Positions 8,323-17,855 of a DNA stretch of 64,000 nucleotides are shown here, piece after piece. The DNA is taken from NCBI GenBank assembly GCA_900539095.1, contig UQAR01000003.1, positions 7,359 through 71,358 of the forward strand. Direction: 5' to 3'. Within the stretch, counting starts at the first letter, position 1. Every line of letters starts with the position of its first letter. Position numbers and translations under genes: made by a program. Under the pieces are notes generated by a model, which did no database searches, had not been told where the DNA came from, and saw only the letters and a list, made by a program, of their open reading frames with translations. This stretch comes from an uncultured Ruminococcus sp. GTDB taxonomy: Bacteria > Bacillota > Clostridia > Oscillospirales > Ruminococcaceae.

Positions 8323-8907
8323 ATGAAAAGATCTAAAACACTCACACTGGTAGAGGGTGCAGTAATGGTTGCACTGGCAACGGTGCTCAGCTTTATAAGA
8401 ATTTACAAGCTGCCATGGGGCGGTTCAATAACATTGCTCTCAATGCTGCCTATAGCTGTTTTCAGTATCAAGCACGGCGTTGCAAAGGGTCTTGGAGTTG
8501 CGTTCGTGTTCTCCCTCGTTCAGTTTATTCAGGGCATAACAGACGGACTTTTCGGCTGGGGACTTTCTCCTGTAATGCTCGTTGCCTGCATATTTATTGA
8601 CTATCTTGCAGCATACACGGTTCTCGGCGTTGCAGGAATGTTCAGAAAGAAAGGTGCTGTGGGCTGGATTGCAGGAACAATGATAGCAGTTTTCCTGAGA
8701 TTCGTTTGCCACTTCCTCAGCGGTGTTGTTATCTGGAAGTCATTCGGTGCTCTGTGGGACGGTTTCTCAACAGACAACAGCGTAGTTTACAGCCTGCTTT
8801 ACAACGGCTCTTATATGCTCCCTGAAATGATATTCACAGCTATCGGTACGTTCGCACTTTTCGAGATACCTCAGACAAGAAAAATTCTTGGTGCACAGGA
8901 CAAGTAA
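8323..8907 (+). CDS. thiT: Thiamine ECF transporter S component ThiT
   Basis: ThiT is the substrate-binding membrane subunit of an energy-coupling-factor transporter for thiamine; it uses a shared ECF module not present in this window. The 194-residue protein is strongly hydrophobic with about six membrane segments. It shows the family features: early LVEGAVMVALATVLSFI, RIYKLPWGGSITLLSMLPI, and late FVCHFLSGVVIW and YNGSYMLPE. SD AAAGGA lies 9 nt before the ATG. The TPP riboswitch directly upstream supports the substrate assignment independently. Confidence 0.95.
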   Translation: MKRSKTLTLVEGAVMVALATVLSFIRIYKLPWGGSITLLSMLPIAVFSIKHGVAKGLGVAFVFSLVQFIQGITDGLFGWGLSPVMLVACIFIDYLAAYTVLGVAGMFRKKGAVGWIAGTMIAVFLRFVCHFLSGVVIWKSFGALWDGFSTDNSVVYSLLYNGSYMLPEMIFTAIGTFALFEIPQTRKILGAQDK

Positions 8908-8918
8908 ATACATATGAG

Positions 8919-8950
8919 AAAGGCTGGCGGTTTTATCCGTCAGCCTTTTT
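8919..8950 (+). terminator. Terminator after thiT
   Basis: The stem AAAGGCTG-g-CGG / CCG-t-CAGCCTTT with loop TTTTAT is followed by T-rich sequence. It begins about 10 bp after the thiT stop. Confidence 0.9.
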
Positions 8951-8981
8951 TGTTTTTCCGAAACATTGTATTAATAAACAG

Positions 8982-9023
8982 TTGACAATCGCTGCTTGAT
9001 ATGCTATAATTGAGTAAACTCAA
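8982..9023 (+). promoter_or_regulatory. Promoter and palindromic operator of the TetR gene
   Basis: TTGACA (8982-8987), a 17-nt spacer and TATAAT (9005-9010) form a consensus promoter. Overlapping the -10 and start site is the inverted repeat TTGAG-TAAA-CTCAA (9010-9023). Its position is typical for an autoregulatory TetR-family operator. Assignment to the adjacent TetR is inference. Confidence 0.7.
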
Positions 9024-9068
9024 AAGTACAATCGATATCTGAACCAAAAATCAAAAGGAGTACATATA

Positions 9069-9758
9069 ATGAAAGGCCTGCAAGCTAAGGGTATCGCAAG
9101 GAGAAATAAAATGCTCTATGCGGCGGTACAGCTTTTTTTAGAAAACGGATATGAGGGCACGACCACCTCACAGATATCAAAGGCGGCAGGAATGTCGGCG
9201 ACTTCGTTCTTTGCGGCGTTTGAAAACAAAGAGGCTCTGCTGCTGGCACTGGTGAAGGTAATGTTCACAGGTCAGTTCGAGCAGGCAAAGGCATTCGCAA
9301 AGACAGATGATCCTGTGCTGATGTACTGCATTGAAACTGCGTTGCAGATACACATAACAGAGCTTTCAGAGCCGCTGCGAGAGGTGTATGTAAAGGCATA
9401 TTCCCTGCCGAGCACTTCGGAATACATATACAGAAGTACGGCAAAGCAGCTCAAAGCGATATTCGGCAGCTATATGAGCAACGCTGATGACAAAGATTTC
9501 TACGAAATGGATATAGCGTCAAGCAGCATAATGCGAGGCTTTATGGCACGTCCATGTGATGTTTATTTCACGGTGGACTTAAAGCTCAAAAGATTTCTCG
9601 ACTGCTGCCTGAAACTCTACAATGTTCCTGAAGAGAAGAGAAAGGAGATGACGCAAAAGGTATTAAGTATCGACCTTGCCACCATTGCACGCAAGCTTAT
9701 TGAAGAAGTGGTCAAGAGAGCCGAAAAAGGCTTTGAACAGGCAATGGGCAGCAAGTGA
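9069..9758 (+). CDS. TetR/AcrR family transcriptional regulator
   Basis: The 229-residue protein has an N-terminal TetR helix-turn-helix at ~10-55 (AAVQLFLENGYEGTTTSQISKAAGMSATSFFAAFENKEALL). The C-terminal ligand/dimerisation domain is not recognisable at subfamily level. SD AAAAGGAG sits 8 nt before the ATG. The upstream palindrome over its promoter suggests self-repression. The large secreted protein gene begins 57 bp downstream with only an 8-bp hairpin lacking a T-tract (9766-9792) between them. The regulator may therefore govern that gene as an operon; the inducer is unknown. Confidence 0.9.
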   Translation: MKGLQAKGIARRNKMLYAAVQLFLENGYEGTTTSQISKAAGMSATSFFAAFENKEALLLALVKVMFTGQFEQAKAFAKTDDPVLMYCIETALQIHITELSEPLREVYVKAYSLPSTSEYIYRSTAKQLKAIFGSYMSNADDKDFYEMDIASSSIMRGFMARPCDVYFTVDLKLKRFLDCCLKLYNVPEEKRKEMTQKVLSIDLATIARKLIEEVVKRAEKGFEQAMGSK

Positions 9759-9815
9759 CAAAGTCATGACCGCATGATATCAGGGCGGTCATAATACAAA
9801 AAAGGGGGTAGGATA

Positions 9816-12800
9816 ATGAAAAAAAGATATTGCAGGATATCGGTCATAAGCCTGCTGACAGTTTTTCTCTTTTCGTTTGTGATGACTGTTTCAGCCGGGG
9901 CAGAGGCAGCGAGGGGTCTGTCTGCGGAAATAAAGACCGATAAAAACGATTACGTTTCAGGTGACAGAGCCGACATAACTCTGACAATGACTAACGGCGG
10001 CAGCGATACGCTGGAAAATGTCAGCGGCGAGATAGTTCTGCCTGAGGATATGAAACTTATAAGCGGTGCTCTCACCACAGACAGCTATGTTCTGGCGGCA
10101 GGCGAAAGCAGAGAACACAAAGTGACGGCAGTGGTCGAAGGCAGCTCGTCTGCAACTTCTGAAGTGGAAAGCACTGTATCAGAAAGTTCACAAGCTGACA
10201 GTTCTGTCAATACAGCTGACACATCATCAGCGGCATCATCAAAAGCAGCCGATACAGCAGGCAGCGTGAACCCGTCAACAGGCTCACGAAACGCAGCACC
10301 GTGGATAGTTCTTATGCTTATGTCAGCGGCGGGACTTATCATCATTGCCACAAAGAAAAAGCAGGGCAAGCGTATGCTTTCGATGTTCCTTTGTACCGCA
10401 ATGTGCGTTTCTGCTTTTGCAGCAGAGTTCCCACAGACAGCCTCGGCTGACAGTGCGGAAAGCTTTGACGGACTTGTTATAACAAAGGACGTTACTGTAA
10501 ACGGCAAAAAGGCGACTGTTACGGCAAAGGTAAAAGGCTCTGTTTCACAGTCTGACGATGACACCGTGACGATATCCTTTGACAGTGGCGACGGCACGCC
10601 TGTTGAACCTGTTACCGCAATAAAAGGCAAAGAGGCAGGCACTCTTCCACAGGCTTATCAGGCAGGAAGATCATTCACAGGTTGGTATTCAGACAAGGGG
10701 CTTACAGAACCTTTCTATGCTGACACAGTGGTAAATGAGGACACGACCCTTTACGCCTCATATGTTGACAGCGACGATAACTTCCAGCTTAACAAGCCGT
10801 CAACATACTATGCAGAAGACCAAAGCGAAAAGCTTGCTATCACGCTTATAAGCGACAGCGAGATAACAGCGGATAACCTTTTTGACTTCATTTCTCTCAG
10901 AGCCTTGACAGGCGAAGTTCCTGATAAGTTCATTGTCACAGCAAACGGCAATGAATACACTTTTATCCCTGAGAGCAGCTATACAGCAGGCTGCCTTTAC
11001 AGAATGACCGTCAACGACGGCGTGACTATAAAGGGCGTTGGAGAAGAAGTCACAGAATACACATTCAGGATATACAAGCCTGAGTCAAATATCCTTGAAC
11101 TTAACAACGAGGTAAAATATCTTGACAAGGATAAGCTTATCGCCACAGACAGCGAATTTGAGTATATCGCAAGCAAGTCATATTACAATGAACAGTCCCT
11201 TAAAGTGGGCGACACTGTATGTCTTGGTTACGGAACTCAGAAAATAGACGAGAGCGTCCGCTTTATGAATATCGTTGATATCACAGAATACAGCGGTGAA
11301 TATTATATCACTCTTGAGGACAGTGACGTTGACGACGTTTTCGATCAGGTGGATATCAGCTTTAAAAAGGATATGACCAATGAGATACTAAGCGGCGGCA
11401 TTGACACTCAGGCACTTGAACAGTCGCTTTACAGCAGCGAGGGCGTTGTTCAGCTGAACATGATAATGGCGGCAGTTCTTGCAGAAAGTGACGAGGTAAA
11501 GGACGAACTCGGCGGCGTATCGCTGCTTGCAAGCAACGATACTGACAAGGCCATGACAGATTTCTCTGAGAACGCAAGGCTCAAAGAGGACGCACTCTTC
11601 GACCTTTCCAAAAAGCTTGGCAAAGACCTTTCCATAAGCGTGACCATAGGCGATGCAGAGAATGACAATTTTGGTGTATGCGACCCTGAAAACTGGTGTG
11701 CGATAACCTTCACACTGTCATACAACAGCACTATCAAAAACAAGCTGAAAGTTGACGCATCTATCACCATTACGGAGTATCTGAACATTTCACTTCAGGG
11801 CTACAAATCCTTTGAGTTCCATTTGTTCAAAGAAAGCCAGCTTGAATTTGACTATGCCATAAATGTTTATTCACAGACTGACATAGGTTTCAAGGTGCTT
11901 GTATGCTCAACGAACAAGAAAAATGAAAAGTGGCGTGATATCTCCGACGATGTAAAGAAAATGCTTGGCAGCAACGAGGAGAACGACACCGACAGCCTTG
12001 TGGCACAAATGCAGGAAATGCTCTCAAATCAGGGAGATTACATTACTCTGTGCGAGATACCGATGTTCAAGGCGTCACAGCCTCTCGTTCCGCCTATAAC
12101 TATATTCAGCGTAAATCTTGAGCTGAATTATGTTATGAAGGTAAATTTCGCAGCAGGCATAAGCAGCAACCTGTCAGTCCTTGACGCCACACAGATAGGC
12201 GTTTGCGGCGACTCATCAACAGGAAAATTCGAGGGCTATAAAAACAAGCTCATAGGTGCAGACAGATACAGCTTTGACCTAACAGCCTGCGGCTATATGG
12301 GCATAAAGACAGGAATCGAAGGCTCTGTTACACTTTCGTTCTTTGGTCTTGAACGTCTTGGCAAGGTAGGAATGGCTCTTGAAGTGGGTGCTTATCTTGA
12401 CCTTTACGGATATGCGAAATATCATGTTGTAAAGCCTGAACAGTATTACGATAATGTATACCGAACTCTTGTGGGCGGCTTTTACATGGAAAGCGGAATC
12501 TACCTTGAGCTGAAACTTATTGCAAAATCAGATGTATTCAAGGCAAAGCTAGAACTTCCGCTGGCGGAAAAGAAATGGCCGTTCTTCACAATGGGAAATA
12601 AAGAAGTCCTATTATCAATGGATAAGCCTACCACGCCTATAGTTCTCACCTCAGAAAAGGGCGAGGGCAAGGTAAAAGTAAAAATGGAAGAACTGCCTGC
12701 TATGACCGGCACTGTTCTTGACATAACCACAGGCAAGAAGAAAAACCATGCTGTCATTCCTTGGGGCAATATCTTCATGGGCTTTTCTCACAGGGGATTC

Positions 12801-15800
12801 ACTATCGAACAGGTATACTCCTCTAAAATAAGAGGCTTTGACAAATATGTTCAGTATAACAAGGCTTATGACCCGTCAAAGAACACTGTTTCAGCAACGG
12901 CTGAGATATACTACACAGGGCCGTATCTCCAGTTCACAAAGGCTGCGGCAAAGGGAACTAACACGGTCGCAAACGTAGAAATAATCTGGGCTGACGCCAC
13001 AAAGATAAAGCCTGACGAGATAGGCAAGGTGTACACTGCAAACTTCTACTCTGAGGTAGACGGTGTGAGAGAGCTTATCGGCACAAGACAGGTCATGGCA
13101 GGAAATGTTGCAGGTGCGATGTATCCTGACGGCATATACGGTGTAAAATACACAAGAGGTTCATGGAACAAAGACCCTGCCACAACAGTGATGAGAAACA
13201 ACACTGACTTTATTTATTCAAGGCAGAAAATGCAGGGTAAGGTAGCATTCCTTTACTATGACGCAAACACCAACCTTTGGACGGCTGAGATAAGGGCTGC
13301 CAATGTCAATGAAAAGGCTGTTCCGCCTGAAGAGGCTGACAGCAAGTATATGAAACTGAAAGAATGGCATACAAGGATAGGCTACAATTACAGAAGTGAT
13401 GTTTGCGAGGCTACAAACGGCATAAAGGTAATGAACCAGGGCATCTATGAACGTCTTGGTTCACAAGATCTCGTTTACGGTCAGCCTGTTGACAAGGCAC
13501 TGTATAAGGTGACTTCACCATACCATTATGATCTACTCATGACTCTTCATATAGCAAATCAAAGAGAGTATTACTCACTCACCTATATCTACACCGCATC
13601 TTATGATGTGGCTGACCTCAACGTTAAGTTCGCATATGAAGATTACAAGGGCGAACAGCACGTCGAGATGTACACCTATCCTTACAACGGCAACATAAAC
13701 ATAATGCCGTGGAACCACCCGCTTGGCAAAAGACTTCTCGGCTACAGCACAGACCCTAGCGACGGAAATATATACGGCGAGGATATGTGGTTCCCACCAG
13801 TGAGGGACGATGTTACCTACTTTGGTGTCTATGAAACAAAGCCGTGCAAAGTCACGCTGCAATACTATGATGACATCAACCACAAGTATGTAGACTATAA
13901 GACCTACACGGTGCAAAGCGGAAACAAGATACCTGAGGAATATTTCAAAGAGGCTGAGGACGCCTGCATATGGCGTGAAAATACTGAGCACACCATAAAC
14001 TACTGGGAAAACGCAAGGAGCGAATCCAAGTTTGACAAAGACAAGAAAGTCCTTGGGGACATCACTCTGAGAGTGAATTTCGAGCAGACCTTAACTCTAA
14101 AGCTTGACCCAGGCGAGGGCAAATTCAATTCTGACGTAACAGAGATAAAGGTAACTTCCAAAAACTTCTTTGAGTTCATTCCGGCGGAATGGGCTGCAAA
14201 GGAATCAGACGAAACAAATGACTACAAGCTCACAGGTTGGAAAAACCCTCTCACAGGAGATATATACGCAGTGGGTCAAAAGGCTTACTGGGGCATTCCA
14301 ACTACCCTGACGGCAGTTTATGCGGCAGTGCCTAAAACTTATAACGCCACGATCACAACTGAATACGGCGTGCTGCAAAACGGCAAGACTGAGGACACAT
14401 ATTCAGGCGGATATGAGGGCTATACTGATTTTGTAAACAAGTATTTGAACTGGCTGCCTGCTGACGTTGTAGAGGAAGGCTTGACAAGGAGCTGTAAAGG
14501 CTGCTCAAAAATTCTTTCATCTGACGGACTTTCCATTACAATCAACTATGACAGCTGGAGCACCACCGTCCACAAGCACACTATCACACTTGACCCTAAC
14601 GGCGGTGTTCTTAACGGCATAAGTTCAAAGACCGTTGACTACGGCACACTTCTCGACCTGACATCAATGGCGTCACCTACAAAGACCGACGATATGCGTG
14701 ACTATATCCTTCAAGGTTGGGAAGATCAGGACGGAAAGTTCTACAACGCAATGGACAAAAATATCATCGTCCGCAAGGATCTTGACCTAAAAGCCGTTTG
14801 GGAAGATGGAAAGCTTAAAGAATACACCATAACCTATATCCTTAACGGAAATACTATCGACACTGTAACGATGCACTACGGCGACACGCTCACAGACTAT
14901 GGTAAGCCTGATGAGGCGGCAGGACTGCTGTTCAGCGGCTGGACGTGGAGTTCAAAGAACGGACTGCTCTCCGAGATGCCAAAAACAATGCCTGCATATG
15001 ATCTGACAGCTACAGCCACAGCAGAACAGTGCTATGTATACTACGAGGTAGACGGCGAATCCATTTCTGACCCTGAACCTGCGGCTATTGGCAGCTTGGT
15101 AACGGTAAAGGATAAGTTCACAGCCGAGGGTTATGAGGTATCCGACTGGACAACTGAGGGCGTAACGATAACAGACGGCAAGTTCACAATGCCTGCCGGA
15201 AACGTAACTTTCAAGGCAACAAAGACGCCAAAGAAATACAAAGTGACGATCTATGTTGACGGCAAGGTGATCGCCGACAGTCCGATAAGTGCAGACTACA
15301 ACAGCACTATCACACTGCCTAAGCAGCCTGAACGTGAGGGCTACACATTCTACTGGAAAACAGCAGATGATACGCTCATACCTGACGGCGAATACACTAT
15401 CCCTGCAAAGGACACAGAAGTATACGGTGTTTACACCGAAAAGACTTTCAAGGCTTACTTCTATCTCGAGGGCGAAGACGAACCTTTTTATGTTGAGGAA
15501 AACCTTGTAAAAGGCTCTAAGGTACAGATCACTCACTATCCTGACAAAAAAGAGGACGGACAGACGTTCACAGGCTGGTATCCGACAGACGTTATACCTC
15601 GATACGACAACACCTATATCATTGAGGACAGTGACATTCATTTCACAGGAAAACTTGCGACTATAAAGTTCTGCTCGGCAGTAATAATAATGAGTACAGA
15701 GGACGAAAACGGCAATGACGTCCAGTTTGACGTTTGGCGGGACTTCGGCGACTATGGTGAAACTATCACCGTTCCTGACCTTTCAAAAGACGGTTATATG

Positions 15801-15944
15801 CTGTATTATGACTGTGAAATAAAAGGTGCTTACGACAACAATGCCCACACTGTCACATTGCCTGAGGCAGATTCAGGAACTGACGTAGTAATGATCAATA
15901 TCTCATACCAAAAGATAGACCCTGATGAACCTCCATTAGGATAA
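9816..15944 (+). CDS. Very large secreted repeat protein with internal sorting-signal-like and second signal-peptide-like segments
   Basis: The 2042-residue protein begins with a signal peptide (MKKRYCRISV..., cut near SAGAE). Residues ~35-110 form a small Ig/CARDB-like domain. A Ser/Thr/Ala-rich linker leads to NPSTG (152-156), a hydrophobic stretch (161-178) and KKKQGKR, together like a C-terminal cell-wall sorting signal but internal. Immediately after comes MLSMFLCTAMCVSAFAA, which resembles a second signal peptide. The rest includes several Listeria-Bacteroides (InlB B) type beta-grasp repeats with GW-Y/W-D patterns, one near residue 250-315 and a series from ~1430 to 1990. Between them lies a large region without recognised domain. 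No C-terminal anchor is visible. Purine-rich RBS AAGGGGGTAGGA precedes the ATG. Likely a surface or adhesin-like protein; function unknown. Confidence 0.8.
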   Translation: MKKRYCRISVISLLTVFLFSFVMTVSAGAEAARGLSAEIKTDKNDYVSGDRADITLTMTNGGSDTLENVSGEIVLPEDMKLISGALTTDSYVLAAGESREHKVTAVVEGSSSATSEVESTVSESSQADSSVNTADTSSAASSKAADTAGSVNPSTGSRNAAPWIVLMLMSAAGLIIIATKKKQGKRMLSMFLCTAMCVSAFAAEFPQTASADSAESFDGLVITKDVTVNGKKATVTAKVKGSVSQSDDDTVTISFDSGDGTPVEPVTAIKGKEAGTLPQAYQAGRSFTGWYSDKGLTEPFYADTVVNEDTTLYASYVDSDDNFQLNKPSTYYAEDQSEKLAITLISDSEITADNLFDFISLRALTGEVPDKFIVTANGNEYTFIPESSYTAGCLYRMTVNDGVTIKGVGEEVTEYTFRIYKPESNILELNNEVKYLDKDKLIATDSEFEYIASKSYYNEQSLKVGDTVCLGYGTQKIDESVRFMNIVDITEYSGEYYITLEDSDVDDVFDQVDISFKKDMTNEILSGGIDTQALEQSLYSSEGVVQLNMIMAAVLAESDEVKDELGGVSLLASNDTDKAMTDFSENARLKEDALFDLSKKLGKDLSISVTIGDAENDNFGVCDPENWCAITFTLSYNSTIKNKLKVDASITITEYLNISLQGYKSFEFHLFKESQLEFDYAINVYSQTDIGFKVLVCSTNKKNEKWRDISDDVKKMLGSNEENDTDSLVAQMQEMLSNQGDYITLCEIPMFKASQPLVPPITIFSVNLELNYVMKVNFAAGISSNLSVLDATQIGVCGDSSTGKFEGYKNKLIGADRYSFDLTACGYMGIKTGIEGSVTLSFFGLERLGKVGMALEVGAYLDLYGYAKYHVVKPEQYYDNVYRTLVGGFYMESGIYLELKLIAKSDVFKAKLELPLAEKKWPFFTMGNKEVLLSMDKPTTPIVLTSEKGEGKVKVKMEELPAMTGTVLDITTGKKKNHAVIPWGNIFMGFSHRGFTIEQVYSSKIRGFDKYVQYNKAYDPSKNTVSATAEIYYTGPYLQFTKAAAKGTNTVANVEIIWADATKIKPDEIGKVYTANFYSEVDGVRELIGTRQVMAGNVAGAMYPDGIYGVKYTRGSWNKDPATTVMRNNTDFIYSRQKMQGKVAFLYYDANTNLWTAEIRAANVNEKAVPPEEADSKYMKLKEWHTRIGYNYRSDVCEATNGIKVMNQGIYERLGSQDLVYGQPVDKALYKVTSPYHYDLLMTLHIANQREYYSLTYIYTASYDVADLNVKFAYEDYKGEQHVEMYTYPYNGNINIMPWNHPLGKRLLGYSTDPSDGNIYGEDMWFPPVRDDVTYFGVYETKPCKVTLQYYDDINHKYVDYKTYTVQSGNKIPEEYFKEAEDACIWRENTEHTINYWENARSESKFDKDKKVLGDITLRVNFEQTLTLKLDPGEGKFNSDVTEIKVTSKNFFEFIPAEWAAKESDETNDYKLTGWKNPLTGDIYAVGQKAYWGIPTTLTAVYAAVPKTYNATITTEYGVLQNGKTEDTYSGGYEGYTDFVNKYLNWLPADVVEEGLTRSCKGCSKILSSDGLSITINYDSWSTTVHKHTITLDPNGGVLNGISSKTVDYGTLLDLTSMASPTKTDDMRDYILQGWEDQDGKFYNAMDKNIIVRKDLDLKAVWEDGKLKEYTITYILNGNTIDTVTMHYGDTLTDYGKPDEAAGLLFSGWTWSSKNGLLSEMPKTMPAYDLTATATAEQCYVYYEVDGESISDPEPAAIGSLVTVKDKFTAEGYEVSDWTTEGVTITDGKFTMPAGNVTFKATKTPKKYKVTIYVDGKVIADSPISADYNSTITLPKQPEREGYTFYWKTADDTLIPDGEYTIPAKDTEVYGVYTEKTFKAYFYLEGEDEPFYVEENLVKGSKVQITHYPDKKEDGQTFTGWYPTDVIPRYDNTYIIEDSDIHFTGKLATIKFCSAVIIMSTEDENGNDVQFDVWRDFGDYGETITVPDLSKDGYMLYYDCEIKGAYDNNAHTVTLPEADSGTDVVMINISYQKIDPDEPPLG

Positions 15945-15951
15945 AAGATCG

Positions 15952-15979
15952 CAGCCGCAGAACATTCTGCGGCTGTTTT
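15952..15979 (+). terminator. Terminator after the large secreted protein
   Basis: CAGCCGCAGA pairs with TCTGCGGCTG, followed by four T. It starts 8 bp past the stop codon. Confidence 0.85.
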
Positions 15980-15992
15980 CATTCATGCAGAA

Positions 15993-16023
15993 AAAAGGAC
16001 GAACACAAAATGTTCGTCCTTTT
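15993..16023. terminator. Bidirectional terminator between convergent genes
   Basis: The 12-bp stem AAAGGACGAACA / TGTTCGTCCTTT with loop CAAAA is flanked by A-tract and T-tract. It can serve the EAL gene on the minus strand and any read-through from the plus strand. Confidence 0.9.
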
Positions 16024-16028
16024 ATTTA

Positions 16029-17702
16029 TCAGTTATAACCGCAGGCAAGACGTTTCTCAAACTCAGCCGCAGGCAGAGGCTTGTCAAACACAAAGCCCTG
16101 AACAGCGTCACAGCCAACTTCTCTGAGATAGTCAAGCTGTTGCTCAGTTTCAACGCCCTCGGCGATAGTTTCCTTGCCAAGCTTTTTAACCATTTTTATA
16201 ATGTAATAGAACATTATAAGATCTTTATCCTTGCCCTCATAATCCTTTTCAAGAGGAATAAAGGACTTGTCTATCTTTATTACCTGAAGATCAACATTCT
16301 TTATCATATTGAGCGATGAAAAGCCAGTACCAAAGTCGTCCATAGATGTGACGATACCGTTAGCTCTCAGACCATTCACGATCTCTGTGATAAGCTCAAA
16401 ATTCTGATAATCCTCGCTTTCAGTAAGCTCTATTTCTATAAGCTGGTGATCAAGCTCGTATTTGTCGATCAAGGCAACTATATTACCTATCATATTTTTT
16501 TCTTCCAGGTGTTTCCTCGAAAAATTCACTGATATCCTCAAGGGTTCAAAACCCATATCTATGCGTTTTCTCAGCCATTTGCAAACTTCTTCAAGTACAT
16601 AGTAGTCAAGCTTTATTATGCTTCCGTCATTCGTAAGAAGCGGAATAAACTCCACCGGTGCTGATAACCTTCCCTTTCTATGCCAACGTACAAGGGCTTC
16701 TGCACCAAATATCTCCTTGGTTTCGATGCGTACCTTTGGCTGATAATACACCTCGAACTCACCTGCCATAAGCCCAGCCATGAAGTTTGACAGCACTCCC
16801 TGAATTTTCATCAGTTCTTGTTTTATATTTTCGGAATACTCCATTACATGGCCTGCACCAACTCGTCTTGCAGCAGCATATGCAATGCTTGCACGAGCCA
16901 TTACTTCTCTTGGATATCTTATACCCACAGTTGACGAATATCCGATCGTTGCACTAAAAATAAAATCCTTTGATACTTTGCCATCATCATACCTTATGTT
17001 CATAAAGCTGAGCATATCAATATATTCTCTGAGCGATTCGTTCTTTACAAGCATAACGAAATTATCGCCGCCAAGTCTTGCAATCATCTCACCATCTGAA
17101 AGATTTCGGTATATTGTCTTTGTATAATTACGCAAAACAACGTCGCCCTGTTCGTAATTTAATACCTTATTTACATATTTGAAGTTATGTATATTGAAAA
17201 AGATTATACTGAAATCCTCTATCCTGTTTTGTGCTATAAGCATAGCGGCGTGATTTATCAAAGCGTCTAAAGTTGCTGCACCTGTTTCGATATCCGTTTT
17301 TATAACATGAGTAACAAGCTCCTGCATAACTACCCTGTTAAATTGGATAAATACAGTGTTTGCGATTATCTCTACGATATTCCTTTGCTCGTTATCAAAG
17401 CCATTGGAATTACCAGAATAAAAGGTCACTGTTATAAAGCCGCCTTCAAACAAAGGAAAACTTGCCTCAAAAGGCTCGTTTTCCACGTCATTCTCTCTGT
17501 CATAAAGCACCATGAGCACATCTGCACCATCCTCACAAAGCTTTGTTGCAGGCATTTTCACTGCAAGCTCCGCTCTGACGATGTCAAGCTTGTCTGCCAC
17601 AGCAGCCACAGCACTTTTCACCTTGGCAATGCATTCGTCAATATTCTCCGAATCTTCATATATCGTTCGGAAGAAAAGCATCAAATCATTATCAAAATTC
17701 AT
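16029..17702 (-). CDS. GGDEF/EAL protein with degenerate GGDNF; probable c-di-GMP phosphodiesterase
   Basis: The N-terminal ~150 residues resemble a GAF-type sensor. A GGDEF-fold domain follows with the motif altered to GGDNF (LGGDNFVML), so cyclase activity is doubtful. The EAL domain has the full catalytic set: [44 protein letters not shown] and VQGFVFDKP. Hydrolysis of c-di-GMP is the expected activity. There is no membrane helix. A longer reading from TTG at 17729 is possible, but GGGG lies 6 nt before the ATG at 17702, which is preferred. Transcribed alone, convergent with the large secreted protein gene. Confidence 0.88.
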   Translation of the reverse strand: MNFDNDLMLFFRTIYEDSENIDECIAKVKSAVAAVADKLDIVRAELAVKMPATKLCEDGADVLMVLYDRENDVENEPFEASFPLFEGGFITVTFYSGNSNGFDNEQRNIVEIIANTVFIQFNRVVMQELVTHVIKTDIETGAATLDALINHAAMLIAQNRIEDFSIIFFNIHNFKYVNKVLNYEQGDVVLRNYTKTIYRNLSDGEMIARLGGDNFVMLVKNESLREYIDMLSFMNIRYDDGKVSKDFIFSATIGYSSTVGIRYPREVMARASIAYAAARRVGAGHVMEYSENIKQELMKIQGVLSNFMAGLMAGEFEVYYQPKVRIETKEIFGAEALVRWHRKGRLSAPVEFIPLLTNDGSIIKLDYYVLEEVCKWLRKRIDMGFEPLRISVNFSRKHLEEKNMIGNIVALIDKYELDHQLIEIELTESEDYQNFELITEIVNGLRANGIVTSMDDFGTGFSSLNMIKNVDLQVIKIDKSFIPLEKDYEGKDKDLIMFYYIIKMVKKLGKETIAEGVETEQQLDYLREVGCDAVQGFVFDKPLPAAEFEKRLACGYN

Positions 17703-17820
17703 TTTTATCCCCACTAATTTTTTATTCAATGATCGCGTTCAGGAAAACGTTTTCAAAAATACCTACACTTACCTTATTATATTTTACTACTTTTTATAAA
17801 AAAAGTCAAGCAAGCATAGC

Positions 17821-17849
17821 AAAACGCCGTCCTTTTCCGACGGCGTTTT
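17821..17849 (-). terminator. Terminator after the uridine-kinase-like gene
   Basis: A perfect 11-bp stem AAAACGCCGTC / GACGGCGTTTT with loop CTTTTCC. It lies right after the stop at 17856 and is symmetrical enough to act in both directions. Confidence 0.9.
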
Positions 17850-17855
17850 ATCGTC

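Noticed and set aside
14952..15641. 229-codon frame antisense to the large secreted protein
   Set aside because: Cys/Arg-rich composition and lack of RBS; the plus-strand InlB-type repeats are clear.
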